From: Acanthosoma haemorrhoidale
Taxonomy: Eukaryota > Arthropoda > Insecta > Hemiptera > Acanthosomatidae
Assembly (NCBI GenBank): GCA_930367205.1
Contig: OV884009.1
Location: 98,291,189-98,355,188 of the forward strand
Direction: 5' to 3'
DNA length: 64,000 nucleotides
The position numbers were made by a program, and so were the translations under genes. A model generated the notes under the pieces. That model did no database searches and was not told the origin of the DNA. It was given only the letters and a program-made list of their open reading frames with translations. Shown here piece after piece: positions 11,377 to 22,213 of the stretch. How positions within the stretch are numbered: the stretch's first letter is position 1; each line of letters starts with the position of its first letter.

Positions 11377-12426
11377 ATGTCTGGGTCCGATTCAGGTAAA
11401 ACGACCCCAGTAGAAAAAGGGAGTACAAAGGAACTAAAATATACGCTTAGGCCGGAACAGGGCAATAAAAATCGGCCCCTCAAGCCACCCGAGGGTGCCG
11501 AAACAAACCAAACAAATATTAACGACACCCTTACGGCAGCGAAGGGTACGCCGCCCACGGTTGGGGCCCCGGTTGGGGCTGTACCCACTATAAATCCCAC
11601 TGTCGACGTTACAACACAGATGTTACAACAGATCCTTGCCCAATTAAACAGTCAATCAAACGCGCTTAAAGAAAATAATAAAGAACAAAAAGAGTTGAGC
11701 GGGAAGTTTGACCAATTAAGGGAAGAACTAAAATCGGAGAGATCGGCTAAATTCGAACAAGGTTACAAAGATGTAAACTATGAATTAGATAGACAATTGC
11801 GAATTTGTGAGGAGAGAACACTCCAAGTAAATAATAATGTAAATTCAAAATTAAAAGAAGAAATCATTCTATTGAAAAATACGACAGATCATGAAAAAAT
11901 AAATTTAACAAAGTCACAACTAGTTGATGCTGATTGTCAGACAGATCTTAGCTTATATTCAATTAAGGATAATGAAGAGAAAATGACGTCATTGGAGGAT
12001 GAACAGAAGATTGCAGATAACAATGATGAGTGTACCTCACGTCAACATGATCTAATAAAGCTTGACGATGAGAATAATATGAGTTTGTTGGAAAATAAAT
12101 TTTCAGAGTTAGAAGATACAGCGAATATCAAGAAAGGAGAAGTGATTTCGTTGAAAGATCAAATTACAGAGCATCAGCAGACAACCAGCGATAACGTGAA
12201 AAATTTAAAAATAATTCAAAATAAAGTTTTGGATATGAAGAAATTGGAATCTCAAATTCCAGCTCATCTTGATGAAATTCCTTTTTGCGTGTTTGATTTG
12301 AACAACATTAAAATTAATGAATGGAAGGCATTTAAAAATAATTACAGGGATGTTTTTTGTTCGATACAATATGACTTCAAAAAAAAGAAAAAAATTATAG
12401 TTTTCTTTTATTATTTTCATTATTAA
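11377..12426 (+). CDS. Gag-like coiled-coil protein of the LTR element
   Basis: This ORF starts with MSGSDSGKTTPVEKG about 130 bases after the primer site. The first 75 residues are Thr/Pro/Gly/Asn-rich. From about residue 80 to 290 the chain is Glu/Lys/Leu/Gln-rich with heptad-like spacing, consistent with a long coiled coil. Near residues 300-335 there is a short globular-looking patch (PAHLDEIPFCVFDLNNIKIN, then EWKAFKNNYRDVF), after which it ends in a Lys run and hydrophobic codons that look like a deletion junction. There is no zinc knuckle and no enzymatic domain. By position it is the element's Gag; I know no precise homologue. A host origin is unlikely because it lies between the LTRs. 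Confidence 0.6.
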   Translation: MSGSDSGKTTPVEKGSTKELKYTLRPEQGNKNRPLKPPEGAETNQTNINDTLTAAKGTPPTVGAPVGAVPTINPTVDVTTQMLQQILAQLNSQSNALKENNKEQKELSGKFDQLREELKSERSAKFEQGYKDVNYELDRQLRICEERTLQVNNNVNSKLKEEIILLKNTTDHEKINLTKSQLVDADCQTDLSLYSIKDNEEKMTSLEDEQKIADNNDECTSRQHDLIKLDDENNMSLLENKFSELEDTANIKKGEVISLKDQITEHQQTTSDNVKNLKIIQNKVLDMKKLESQIPAHLDEIPFCVFDLNNIKINEWKAFKNNYRDVFCSIQYDFKKKKKIIVFFYYFHY

Positions 12427-13078
12427 ATGAAAATAATACTGATCGGATGACACATAAACTTTAGAAAGTTTACACAAACAAAAACAAAACTATTATAAGA
12501 AATGCTGACCCTAGTAAAGTCTATGGAATTATCGGCAAGTGAAGCTTCTGACTTCATTATCACTTAATCTATAGAACAGATCGTAAATATTCCTTGAATG
12601 CTTAAGTCCATTTAATTGATTTATTTAATATTATTTTATACACGACAACGACCTCCCTATCTTTTTGTAACATTTATAGTTTTTTTATAAACACTATCTT
12701 TTCACTCAGGTAAAATATTCAAATCACACACACACACACACTCAACAATTTTCTCTATTGTTACTAATTACCAGTAGAATTGTCTAGTATTTTAATTAAA
12801 AACCAATATGTATTACTAATCACACTCAACCGTCTTTTCAACAAATGTTTTCCAAATCGCATTATGATCCATAAAACAATGTACCTTCGAACTAATCCAT
12901 ACTAATTAGCATAATAATTTAGTTAAGTAAAAAATTAAAACAACTTGTACGCTCTTCAAGCAATTTAAAACCTTGCAAAATTTGAACTATTATTATTATA
13001 AACTTTGTAAAATTTCATCACCCGTTGTAAACAACCAATTCAACAAATCGAACGCAGCAACAAAATATTGTGGGTCCA

Positions 13079-13080
<2 letters not shown>

Positions 13081-13109
<29 letters not shown>
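13081..13109. repeat. Poly(A) run inside the LTR element
   Basis: About 29 A residues, then T-rich sequence, lie 40 bases before the 3' LTR. A short-lived A tract or slippage at the internal deletion junction would explain it. It may also be an assembly weak point. Confidence 0.6.
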
Positions 13110-13113
<4 letters not shown>

Positions 13114-13135
13114 TATAAATTTTTTTTTTTATTTA

Positions 13136-13149
13136 TAAGGGAAGGCAAT
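13136..13149 (+). other. Polypurine tract
   Basis: AAGGGAAGGCAAT lies directly before the TGTAAC start of the 3' LTR, where plus-strand DNA synthesis is normally primed. The tract is short and contains one pyrimidine. Confidence 0.55.
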
Positions 13150-13776
13150 TGTAACATTCATGATATTTGAGAATATCATGACCAGCCACCCTCCCACTTT
13201 GTCCAGCATCAGCCCTTATGCTCTTAGGAGTGGGGATGAGATGAAGGACGAGTTTTAGTCAGTCTTAGCCAAGAGCCTGAGAGCAAAGCAGAGCAAGCTC
13301 CCGTTCCGTTGACGGTCATCAACACAAGCAGAGGAGAAGAAGAAGAAAAGGAAGAAGAAGAAGAAGAAGGTTACACGGATATCATCGATTGGGTGATATA
13401 GATATTTTTTTTTATTATGGATCCATTAAAAAGAGATTGAGCTCAATTTTTCATTTTTTTATATAACTAATTAATAGTAACTATCCTTGTACAAAGGAAT
13501 TGAATGTTTTTTATATAATCTATGTCAGCATTCTATATAATTATAAGTATTTGTTATAACCATTTTACTTGTATATATTTCACAATTCCCAGTTTCTCAA
13601 TTTATTAATAACTATAACATTAGCCTTGAGATCGGGCGATTCAATCGGGATAATTTCCTATGTCGAAGACATTAAAAACAAGTTGAATTAAAGATCTCAT
13701 GACGGACCTACCAAATTAGTTAAGGTCAATTGATCTATTAAATTAGAAAAATAGAATGGTAGAAAATGAGGTAGGT

Positions 13777-13781
<5 letters not shown>
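13150..13781 (+). repeat. 3' LTR
   Basis: Nearly identical to the 5' LTR over its full length. The differences seen are one added T and one T-to-C change in the segment around 13719-13728. The same terminal hairpin is at 13159-13180. Confidence 0.88.

Positions 13782-13827
<46 letters not shown>
13782..13827. repeat. (TA)n microsatellite, right half
   Basis: The TA tract begins at the last base of the 3' LTR and continues for about 46 bases. See the matching tract at 10546-10595. Confidence 0.9.
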
Positions 13828-13831
<4 letters not shown>

Positions 13832-13960
13832 ATTTAAAACCAGAGCCCTGACTATGTCGAATAGTAATACGATCATGGAATGTAAACAACCCATGATCCT
13901 ATATATGTGGATTATCATCAATAATAAAGCAGTCTTTTACTGGTGTCTGAGTGTGTCGGT
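13828..13960 (+). repeat. Solo LTR core, + copy
   Basis: The segment around GTAAACAACCCATGATCC, then AATAAAGCAGTCTTTTACTGG and GAGTGTGTCGGTG, recurs as its reverse complement at 18780-18905. An AATAAA within it would serve as a polyadenylation signal. This looks like the R region of a retroelement LTR. No internal region is attached. Confidence 0.6.
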
Positions 13961-13970
13961 GAACGTTGAA

Positions 13971-14018
13971 CACAATTACTTATTACCCAATTAGGCAGGT
14001 AATTTTATCACAATAAAG
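13971..14018 (+). repeat. Recurrent hairpin-tail motif, copy 1
   Basis: CACAATTACTTATTACCC and TTAGGCAG, then TAATTTTATCACAATAAA. Related copies lie at 16528-16577, 18663-18713 and 21921-21970. AATTAC near the start can pair with GTAATT near the end. Confidence 0.6.
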
Positions 14019-14324
14019 ATATGATTTGAAAAAAAGAAATAAATTAACGTGACGGGCCGTGAGTTGGCCAGCCCTGTTAAAATACTCTGTTGTCAGTACA
14101 GTCTTTTTCAAAGTCGTTGGAATAAAATACCATTGGATTATTGGGGATGTACCGACCGCTAACTACATAAGATAAATCACCCTCTACTCTATTCTATATA
14201 TTGTAAATTAAACTAAACAAATGTAAATAATATTACCAAACCACAAAGTCATATCAGTGTAAATATTGTAAACAATAAATGACGTAGCTGCAGTCGAGTT
14301 CAGAGGATACCAGGGGTCTTTGGT

Positions 14325-14435
14325 CAGGTAGCCCAGCCCTGGCCTGGTACCCTGAGCCCAGGTCAGGCCTGGTACCTTGAGCCCAGTCCTGGCCTGGTAC
14401 CCTGAGCCCAGGTCAGGCCTCTCCCGGGTTTACCA
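14325..14435 (+). repeat. GC-rich short tandem repeat
   Basis: Units built of CCTGGTACC(C/T)TGAGCCCAG followed by GTCAGG or TCCTGG occur about three times. The stretch is far more GC-rich than its surroundings. It lies at the left edge of the duplicated LTR-like sequence and may belong to its 5' part. Confidence 0.65.
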
Positions 14436-15840
14436 GCTATCTATCCAGCAGGCAGGCCTACAATGCGATTGCCCAAAATAAAACCCCACCACATTTGCGG
14501 CTTTAAGCTAAATATACCCCCTAGTTTTAGCCGACTGTTCATTCAAGCTAGGGTTCGCTTCTGGACTGGTACTTGCAGCTGCCTTGATGTTTTAAGATAT
14601 TGCCTTCTCATTTATGAAAACCTCTACACTTCTATCCTAACCTTGCTATGTTTTAGTCCAGCGTTGTCAAAGCCAACACCTTCCTAGTGGGATTCTCTGC
14701 CTTCGTCTCGCTAAAGGTGGCACATCCCTGGAAGGAATCCCTTCGGTGCGGACGACGCTCTCTGGGGCCCTACAAACTTTACCTAGTAGCGTCTCCCCCA
14801 GCGATATAGTCTGCCTCTCTCCAGTTCACATTACCTTATTTAGCCCCTTTTATTTCTGTTAATTATTAACCTTCGTTGTGAATATTTCAAACCTCTCATC
14901 CATTTGTACATATCTTATTTCATTTCACTAAACTCATTTTTAACTAATTCAACTTGCCTGCTCAATGCCCCCTTTCATTTACCAGTTTCACTTATAGGGG
15001 GGACTGTCAGTATCAATTTATTTTATTTCAAAGGTTTAATGAATGGTTACACACAACTAACTGGCTTTACAATACACTCTACTGTATCCAAAAGTTTTTT
15101 TATGTGTGGTAGCACTTCTGTGTTACATTCTCAGCTTTAACGGTCTCTAATGGACTTTAGTGGTGTTTGATTACAAAAGGTAATTAAAATTGTTTTCGCA
15201 GCTGTGACAAACCCAAATTATATAATGCACTTAATTATTTTTTCTTTTATTCTCTTCATTTTTTTTTTAAGGAAGTATTTACTATCTACTAGATATTTAG
15301 AGGTTATTTTATGGTTAAAAATTAAGAAGTTTTTTAAAAATAATTGTTCATTGGGTTTTTTTTTTAATGCATTTAATTTATATATTTAACAGATACCAGA
15401 GTGCTTCTGAACTAAAACTATAAAATTATCCAGTAGAACTAAAAAGTATCATAATTACAAATTTACACATAGGAAAAAACTAGAAAACAAAAGAAATATT
15501 ACATTGAATGGTTACACATAACTAACTGGCTTTACAGTACACTCTACTGTATCCAAAAGAATGTGTGGTAGCACTTCTGTGTTACATTCTCTGCATTAAC
15601 GGTCTTTAATGGACTTTAGTGGTGTTTGATTACAAAAGGTAACCAGCAGTCATGATGGATGGCTATTCTGACTAGAGAAATTTGATAGAGTGATGAAAAA
15701 ACCCCCACACATACTGCTAGGGTGTTACCTGTCATTTAATTACTATTACTTGACCTCCCGTCATCTTTTGCTAGTTTGCGCAACAAATTTCGAAAGAAAC
15801 ATTTTTTTTCTTATAAACAATTATGCATACACGACTCAGT

Positions 15841-16075
15841 AAATTATTTATATAATTAAATCAAGCAACGAGTTATAAATCTTTTTAATAAGCACTTTAT
15901 TTGAAGTACAATACACTGGGTTGAAAATATATAAAAATAACTGAACTACTATGAATGTGTACTAAAATGAGTCGCGTGACTATAAGATAATGAATGAGCC
16001 CGAGAGCCGTAGGCTCAGCCTATATATAGGGGGGAGTCTAATTATGGATTAGCCATGTTTTGGATTAATTATCGT
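15841..16075 (-). mobile_element. Solo-LTR-like insertion in copy A
   Basis: About 235 bases are present in copy A but absent at the matching point of copy B (near 21472). On the minus strand it has a TATATATAGGC box and, about 150 bases later, AATAAAGTGCTT, the order of an LTR promoter and polyadenylation signal. The outer ends are only approximate and I could not read a clean target duplication. Confidence 0.5.
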
Positions 16076-16527
16076 TATTTAACTATATATTTTTACGTTT
16101 ACTGAAAAGTTTTTGTTTATTTATTCAAAACAATAAAATTTATTTCATCTTAAATTCTAGTATGTTAAAAAATGAAAAAATCATCCTTGATTTAAAAAAA
16201 AAAATGAATAGACCACCAATCCTTGGATTAGCTATTTACTCTTGTATTTACCATGTTTGAATGGTTTGATACCATCATCGAGTGTCCTTGATCAAAGACC
16301 TCGAAGTCGTGATCTACAGTATGTAATAATTACGACGGTGCGTAAATTGACTATAAGAAGAAATTACTATTGTGTGTGAGATTTTTAACTCCAGTCTCAG
16401 GATGATGACATTTTGCATGGACGTTTTACATGATCCCCTACAAATGCTAAAATAAGAAAAGCCTTATAAAAATAATCCCATATAATCAATTCTTATAATA
16501 ATAATCTTTTTAATAAAATACATTTAT

Positions 16528-16577
16528 CACAATTACATATCACCCAATAAGGCAGATTGTAATTTTATCACAATAAA
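16528..16577 (+). repeat. Recurrent hairpin-tail motif, copy 2
   Basis: CACAATTACATATCACCC then AAGGCAGATTGTAATTTT and ATCACAATAAA. It is part of duplicate copy A and matches 21921-21970. Confidence 0.6.
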
Positions 16578-16789
16578 CAAGTTTCAATAAAAATAAATAA
16601 ATAAATGCTTTCCTATCATATTAAGTAGGGTTTCAGATTAAAGATTTCAAACTATTAATTAATTTTGTGTGTAATATGATGGTGCTTTAGTGGAGTGTAA
16701 TTTCAAAAAGTCATTAAAACAGAGCATTATGCAAAATAACAGAAGGAGATTAAGAACATCTCTTGAGCACTCTGCATTGGAAAAGAGCA

Positions 16790-16975
16790 GCTTAAGTGTG
16801 AGGGGATCTGAAAAGTTCCCAGAAGAGGATATATAAAAGGCAGCTGGGAAGCTGAACTAATATTCAATTAAATTTATTTAATTAAACATTTCTCCGGTTC
16901 GGCCAGGCCAATTAAGACAGCGGCTTGTATCTGCGGCTTCATCCCCCCTTCCCCGACATTTCTCATCAAATTTCT
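16790..16975 (+). promoter_or_regulatory. LTR-like promoter segment
   Basis: GATATATAAAAGGCAGCTGG at about 16829 is a strong TATA-box context followed 40 bases later by a short AT-rich leader and then GC-richer sequence. This resembles the U3-R part of a retroelement LTR. No coding sequence follows. Confidence 0.35.
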
Positions 16976-16979
16976 ATAT

Positions 16980-18650
16980 CCCGTCAATTATTCCCATCCT
17001 TAGGGTGGCTATTTTTGGCAAAATCCTATCAAACCTGCGTAATTTTTTTTTTTTTTTTTCTCAGCTCTCAAACTTATAAAAAATAGGATGTGGGAAGATA
17101 AAGCAAAATTATTTAGGGCTGATGAGTGCCTTTCACTAAGGCGAGTCCCCCATTTGAAGGATGTATGAGAAGGATATAGGGTGTGGAATGCCTAAAAAGG
17201 TGGATGGAATCAGGAAGGTAGTGAGAGTCTACCAACCTGCGTAATTCACAGCTGCAGTGGCAAAAACGGAATTGTTTTGTTTTACTTCGTATACATTGCG
17301 CTGGTGTAAATACAACAAAATATTACTTCTACACTATAACAGCAATAAAGGACACCATTCGCCATTAGCCAAATTAATCTTGTTGACAAAATTCAGCTGC
17401 TAAGAATCTACACCATTTGACTAATGCCTATCACACTTTTCACCGTAGTCAACTTGATTCCAAAGATGTGATTTATTATTTAAGATTTCTAAACATTAGA
17501 GAGTTGGAGGCGTTGACATGATAGTGAATGCGGACAATAAGAAGAAATATGCAAGAGAAAGAAATTCCAAGTTATACCAAAATTAATGTATTGGGAGCCG
17601 ACGATAGAAATCACTATTTAATTCTGAAATCGCTTTTTTTTGAAAAAGGCATATTTGAGTACATTGTGAATCTCGGCTTTTCGTTGCTTCTTCTGAGCTA
17701 TTTTGCCGCTCAGCTTGCGCATTTGCTAGTAATATGAAGGATGATCCTTCTGCCCGTAGCTATAAAATTTACTTATCTCATCCAAGGTCAACAATATACG
17801 TAATACTTCATTGATGAGGTCTATTGTACAAAACACTATTCTAGGCTCATTCTGAGATCGGAGGATGGTATAGATCCAGGTCCAAGGATTGTTTATCATA
17901 ACCCCAACTAAAAAATGGCTACATCGAACTTAATTGCGGAGCGCACATAAAACACTTTTCCGATTCGTCAGAAAAGCTCACTTGTAAGCTGGGCAATATC
18001 CTAGGCTAGCTATCTACCAACCTATATCTTGCTAACCCCTCCAGCTACTTAGCTCTCCCCGATGTAGTAATTTGCCTATTGAAGGTGTGAAGGAAATCCT
18101 TGCGCAGGTAACCAGCCATCTATCCATCTATCTCAGCCTAAGTTTAAAATAGCTATAATACTTAATTTATTATCACGCGCTTAAGATTACTAATTAGAAC
18201 GCTCGGTTGTAGAACGCTTTACCTTATTGTGCTGGCTACGTTTTTACTCAAAGCGCAACATCCCCTAAGATGGGATTAAAATACAATATACTCACCCACA
18301 CTAGCATTTGACAGGACACTAAACCGACTAATTGTTTCTTATGTTGTGCTGACTCCCACATCGGGGCCACCAATGACAATACTTCTTAGCGCAAAGGGAT
18401 TAAGTTCAATCTGCTATTTATATGAAATTATTACCCAGCAGGAGTCCGTTATATGATTGCGGCTATAAATATAATGAAATCCAACTAAAATTGTAAACTT
18501 TTTTTTTCAGCCTGTATACGTTTTGGCAAAGAGTTATGACAGAAAATATTCTATAACTGTCGATGAGTTTAAGTTTGTAATGTTTTCTAATTTCCCGTGA
18601 TTCATAGCTAATTCAAAAAAAAAAAACAATTTCAATAGGTTTCTTTGAAT
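16980..18650. other. Gene-poor repeat-like stretch
   Basis: I see no supported gene. The open frame at 17528-17737 has no recognisable domain. Mixed composition and several poly-T or poly-A runs suggest decayed repeats. Confidence 0.35.
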
Positions 18651-18662
18651 GAGAACATTTAT

Positions 18663-18713
18663 CTCAATTACTTATTGCCTAATAAAGCAGATTGTAATTT
18701 TAGCAGAATAAAG
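18663..18713 (+). repeat. Recurrent hairpin-tail motif, copy 3
   Basis: TCAATTACTTATTGCC, AAAGCAGATTGTAATTTT and AGCAGAATAAAG. It adjoins the inverted LTR core at 18780-18905. Confidence 0.6.
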
Positions 18714-18779
18714 AATATATATATAAGGTAATCGCCGGCAGTTAAGATAGATAAAAAAAGGAATAAGGAAAGAGGGAAA

Positions 18780-18905
18780 TGCACCGACACACTCTGACTC
18801 CAGTAAAAGACTGTTTTATTGTTGATGACAATCCGACATACATAGGATCATGGGTTGTTTACATCCTATGATCGTATTAATATTCAACATAGTCATGCCT
18901 CTGGC
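18780..18905 (-). repeat. Solo LTR core, inverted copy
   Basis: Reverse complement of the segment at 13828-13960, including the GTGTGTCGGTG, CAGTCTTTTACTGG and GTAAACAACCCATGATCC blocks. The two copies lie about 4.8 kb apart in opposite orientation. Confidence 0.6.
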
Positions 18906-19069
18906 TTTAACTTTAACTTTATGTTATATATATATGATAGGTTTCTTTAATAAAGGTGGTTTAAAAAAATAAAATGGTTAAAATACTAATCAAAATTAAT
19001 TGGTTAATTATGATCCAAACTTACTATATTTACGTTGGTTGGATCTTGTTTCTTTCATTGCTCATTGTT

Positions 19070-19276
19070 ACCATTAAACATACCTTTCATTATACTACAT
19101 CTATACTGCCAACAAAATATAAAGCAACAGTTACTAAAATCCTTGTTAGTCCTCTAATAACTTATGCATCGCTATCCTCGCAGAATAAATTTCTAAGAAT
19201 AATAGAAATTCACCTAGGGGTACTGCCATCTCCTAACTACATGATACCACCGACATTGGCTTTATTTTTAAAGTAA
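19070..19276 (+). pseudogene. LINE reverse transcriptase C-terminal scrap
   Basis: The open frame at 18974-19276 contains LPTKYKATVTKILVSPLITY then NKFLRIIEIHLGVLPSPNYM. This resembles the segment after the reverse transcriptase core of Jockey-like LINEs (L..K..LYK.L..P.ITYA...N...RII...LG.P). The N-terminal part of the frame does not match. A short fragment, so the call is tentative. Confidence 0.45.
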
Positions 19277-19279
19277 CAA

Positions 19280-20010
19280 AATAAAGCACTCAAAGGTTTC
19301 TTGAAAATTGTATAAGCAAGAAAAATAGTTCTGTAAACATTGTTGTGCATGAAAGAAGTAGGAAGAAGGTCGACAAGAAACTGGTCTTTTAGTTGTAGCC
19401 CCCCTGTTTTCCTAAATAAAAATAAGTGGATATTTTAGTTTTACATATTCATTTTATATTAAAGGCACTCTGGCATCTGGCAATCATATTTATCGAGCAC
19501 ATATAACATCAAACAAAATGAAGAATTCTAATAAAAAAAAAAGTATACTTGACTGAAGCAATTATGACTTTAGACATACTTTTCAAGTTTTCAGAATTTT
19601 GCCCTTGACGAAACTTTGTATTCCTGATGTAGTGTTGGGGATCCTGGATTCATCTGGTCTACCACTCTCTTTGCCTCATCATCTTCTTACTCTTAACCCT
19701 GGATCAGGCTGACCCACAATGGAACAAACATCTAGGAAAACTGGAAATGGGCATTTCTCGTCGATTTCGATGATATAGGAACAATGCAACATATTACTGA
19801 AGTTGACCATCCTGATATCCCAATTTTATCCTACGGCAAGAAGCTGAGAGAATTAGGATTTGGTTTTCTGGGATACCTTACGGGTCAGTATGGATGAAAT
19901 ACGATTACCTAGTTCTAGACTAATCAGCAATAACTCCGAATATACAACATTTCCCAACCACGGAGAATCTATAAGCCCCAAAATTACGAATTTGGATGTG
20001 AAAATATAAA
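19280..20010. other. Stretch without a recognised gene
   Basis: Possibly more decayed LINE sequence: a + strand frame around 19850-19980 is open for about 40 codons. The minus-strand open frame at 19853-20050 is a shadow and has no recognisable content. Confidence 0.3.
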
Positions 20011-20011
20011 A

Positions 20012-22112
20012 TAGTGGGATTCTCTGCCTTCGTCTCGCTAAAGGTGGCACATCGTTGGAAGAAATCCCTTCGGTGCGGACGACGCTCTCTGGGGCCCTAC
20101 AAACTTTAGCTAGTTGCGTCTCCCCCAGCGATATAGTCTGCCTCTCTCCGGTTCACATTACCTTATTTAGCCCCTTTTATTTCTGTTAATTATTAACCTT
20201 CGTTGTGAATATTTCAAACCTCTCATCCATTTGTACATATCTTATTTCATTTCACTAAACTTATTTTTAACTAATTCAACTTGCCTGCTCAATGCCCCCT
20301 TTCATTTACCAGTTTCACTTATAGGGGGGACTTTCAGTATCAATTTATTTTATTTCAAAGGTTTAATGAATGATTACACATAACTAACTGGCTTTACAAT
20401 ACACTCTACTGTATCCAAAAGTTTTTTTATGTGTGGTAGCACTTCTGTGTTACATTCTCAGCTTTAACGGTGTTTAATGGAATTTTGTGGTGTTTGATTA
20501 CAAAAGGTAATTAAAATTGTTTTCGCAGCTGTGACAAAACCCTTAATTATGTAATGCACTCGAATCGAATTTATTTTTTCTTTTATTCTCTTCATTTTTT
20601 TTTTAAATGAAGCATTTACTATCTAGTAGAGATTTAGAGGTTATTTTATGGTTAAAAATTAAGACTTTTTTTAAAAATAATTGTTTATTTTTTTTTGTTT
20701 TATGCATTTAATTTATATATTTAACAGATACCAGAGTGCTGCTGAAATAAAACTAAAGAATTATCCATTAGAACTAAAAAGTATCATAATTACTTATTTA
20801 CACATAGGAAAAACTAAAAAAAAAAAAATATTACATTGAGAACGAACGAAATTGTATGTGTAACACCTCAGTTCTTGACTAGACAATAAAAATAGACTTC
20901 GAATGAATTTGTCAGAATTTCTCGCAAAACGTAAATGTTTTAATTTTAAAGTGAACAATTCTCGCGCTATCGCGATGTTGATACTGGCAGCTAGAGATAC
21001 CTAGTGGCCAAGTTAGGCGGCTGATGCCATAGGCTGCTGAAAACACGGATAATGAAGTTTTTAGCATTATAATACCCTATCAAGTGTCTAACTATTACAG
21101 TTAAATTCATTTTTATTGTTCCTTAAACGCCATTAAACTTTGGGGCCTAAAGAAACAAACGGACTTTGCCATTAAGTAAATTGAGTGAAGGTAGTCTCGA
21201 AGACAGTTTATGACCACTTCTTGAACTATAAATACCTCGACTGACTTGGATATTAATAGGGAGGTCCGAGAGTAACCAGCAGTCATGATGGATCAAAGGA
21301 CACAAGAACCTAAACACAACTCTGGTGACCCATAACACCCATACTGCTAGGGAGTTACCTGTTACTTAACAACTCTTACTTGACCTCCCGTTATCTTTTG
21401 CTACTTTGCACAACAAATTTCGAAAGAAAGAATATTTTTTCTAAAAAACAATTATGCAAACACGAATCAGTAGGATATTTTAATTATTTACTGAAAATTT
21501 TTTGTTTATTAATTCAAAATAATAAAATTTATTTCATCTTAGATTTTAGTAGGTTGAAAAATGAAAAAGTCGTCCTTCATTTTAAAAAAAATCAATAGAC
21601 CACCAATCCTTGGATTAGCTATTTACTCTTATGTTTTATGTTTGAATGGTTTGATGACCATCATCGAGTGTCCTTGATCAAAGACCTCGAAGTCGTGATC
21701 TACAGTATGTAATAATTACGCCGGTGCGTAAGTTGACTATAAGGAGAAATAAGTCTTTAAAATTGTGTTTGAGATTTTTAACTCCAGTCTAAGGAAGATG
21801 AAATTTTGCATGGAAGTTTTACACGATGCCCTACAAATGCTAAAATAAGAAAAGCCTTATAAAAATAATCCCATATAATCAATTATTATAATAATAATCT
21901 TTTTAATAAAATACATTTATCACAATTACTTATCGTCCAATTAGGCAGATTGTAATTTTATCACAATAAACAAGTTTCAATAAAAAAAATAAATAAATAC
22001 TTTCCTATCATATTAAGTAGGGTTTCAGATTAAAGATTTGAAGGTATTAATTAATGTTGTGTGTAATATGATGGTGCTTTAGAGGAATATAATGACAAAA
22101 AGTCATTAAAAC
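20012..22112 (+). repeat. Duplicated ~2-kb repeat, copy B
   Basis: Partner of copy A at 14685-16720. Between its two matching blocks it has unique sequence (20840-21271) that A lacks. It lacks the solo-LTR-like insertion of A. The first block carries the LTR-like GATTCTCTGCC sequence and the downstream 'TAGGGGGGACT' segment. Short indels and substitutions separate the copies, so this is an old duplication or two insertions of one element. Confidence 0.8.
21921..21970 (+). repeat. Recurrent hairpin-tail motif, copy 4
   Basis: CACAATTACTTATCGTCC, TTAGGCAGATTGTAATTTT and ATCACAATAAAC. It is part of duplicate copy B. Confidence 0.6.
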
Positions 22113-22213
22113 TGTTATTAAAACAGTTTTCCCTGCTTTGACGTGCCCCTTAATTGTGTGACTACACACTGGACTTGAGAAGAAAAGACCTTTATAGGAA
22201 TGTTTATATGCAA

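Larger units (their letters stand above)
10596..13781 (+). mobile_element. Young non-autonomous LTR retrotransposon with a gag-like ORF only
   Basis: A complete LTR element of about 3.2 kb. Two direct repeats of about 631 bp (10596-11226 and 13150-13781) differ by about one substitution and one indel near their ends, so the insertion is recent. A tRNA-type primer site follows the left LTR and a short purine tract precedes the right LTR. The 1.9-kb interior holds one 349-codon ORF with coiled-coil character and no protease, reverse transcriptase or integrase. It must have been mobilised by enzymes supplied in trans. It sits in a (TA)n tract, which hides any target duplication. Confidence 0.85.
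14685..16720 (+). repeat. Duplicated ~2-kb repeat, copy A
   Basis: Copy A matches copy B (20012-22112) in two blocks: 14685-15507 with 20012-20839, and 15640-16720 with 21272-22112. It starts with the GATTCTCTGCCTTCGTCTCG block shared with the LTR-like elements at 6936 and 31870. Copy A has two extra pieces: a local repeat at 15506-15640 that restates 15039-15184, and a solo-LTR-like insertion at about 15841-16075. The open frames inside (14904-15140, 15204-15389) are not conserved between the copies and are not genes. Confidence 0.8.

Noticed and set aside
11355..11600. Minus-strand ORF opposite the gag-like ORF
   Set aside because: It is a shadow of the + strand frame at 11377-12426 with no recognisable content.
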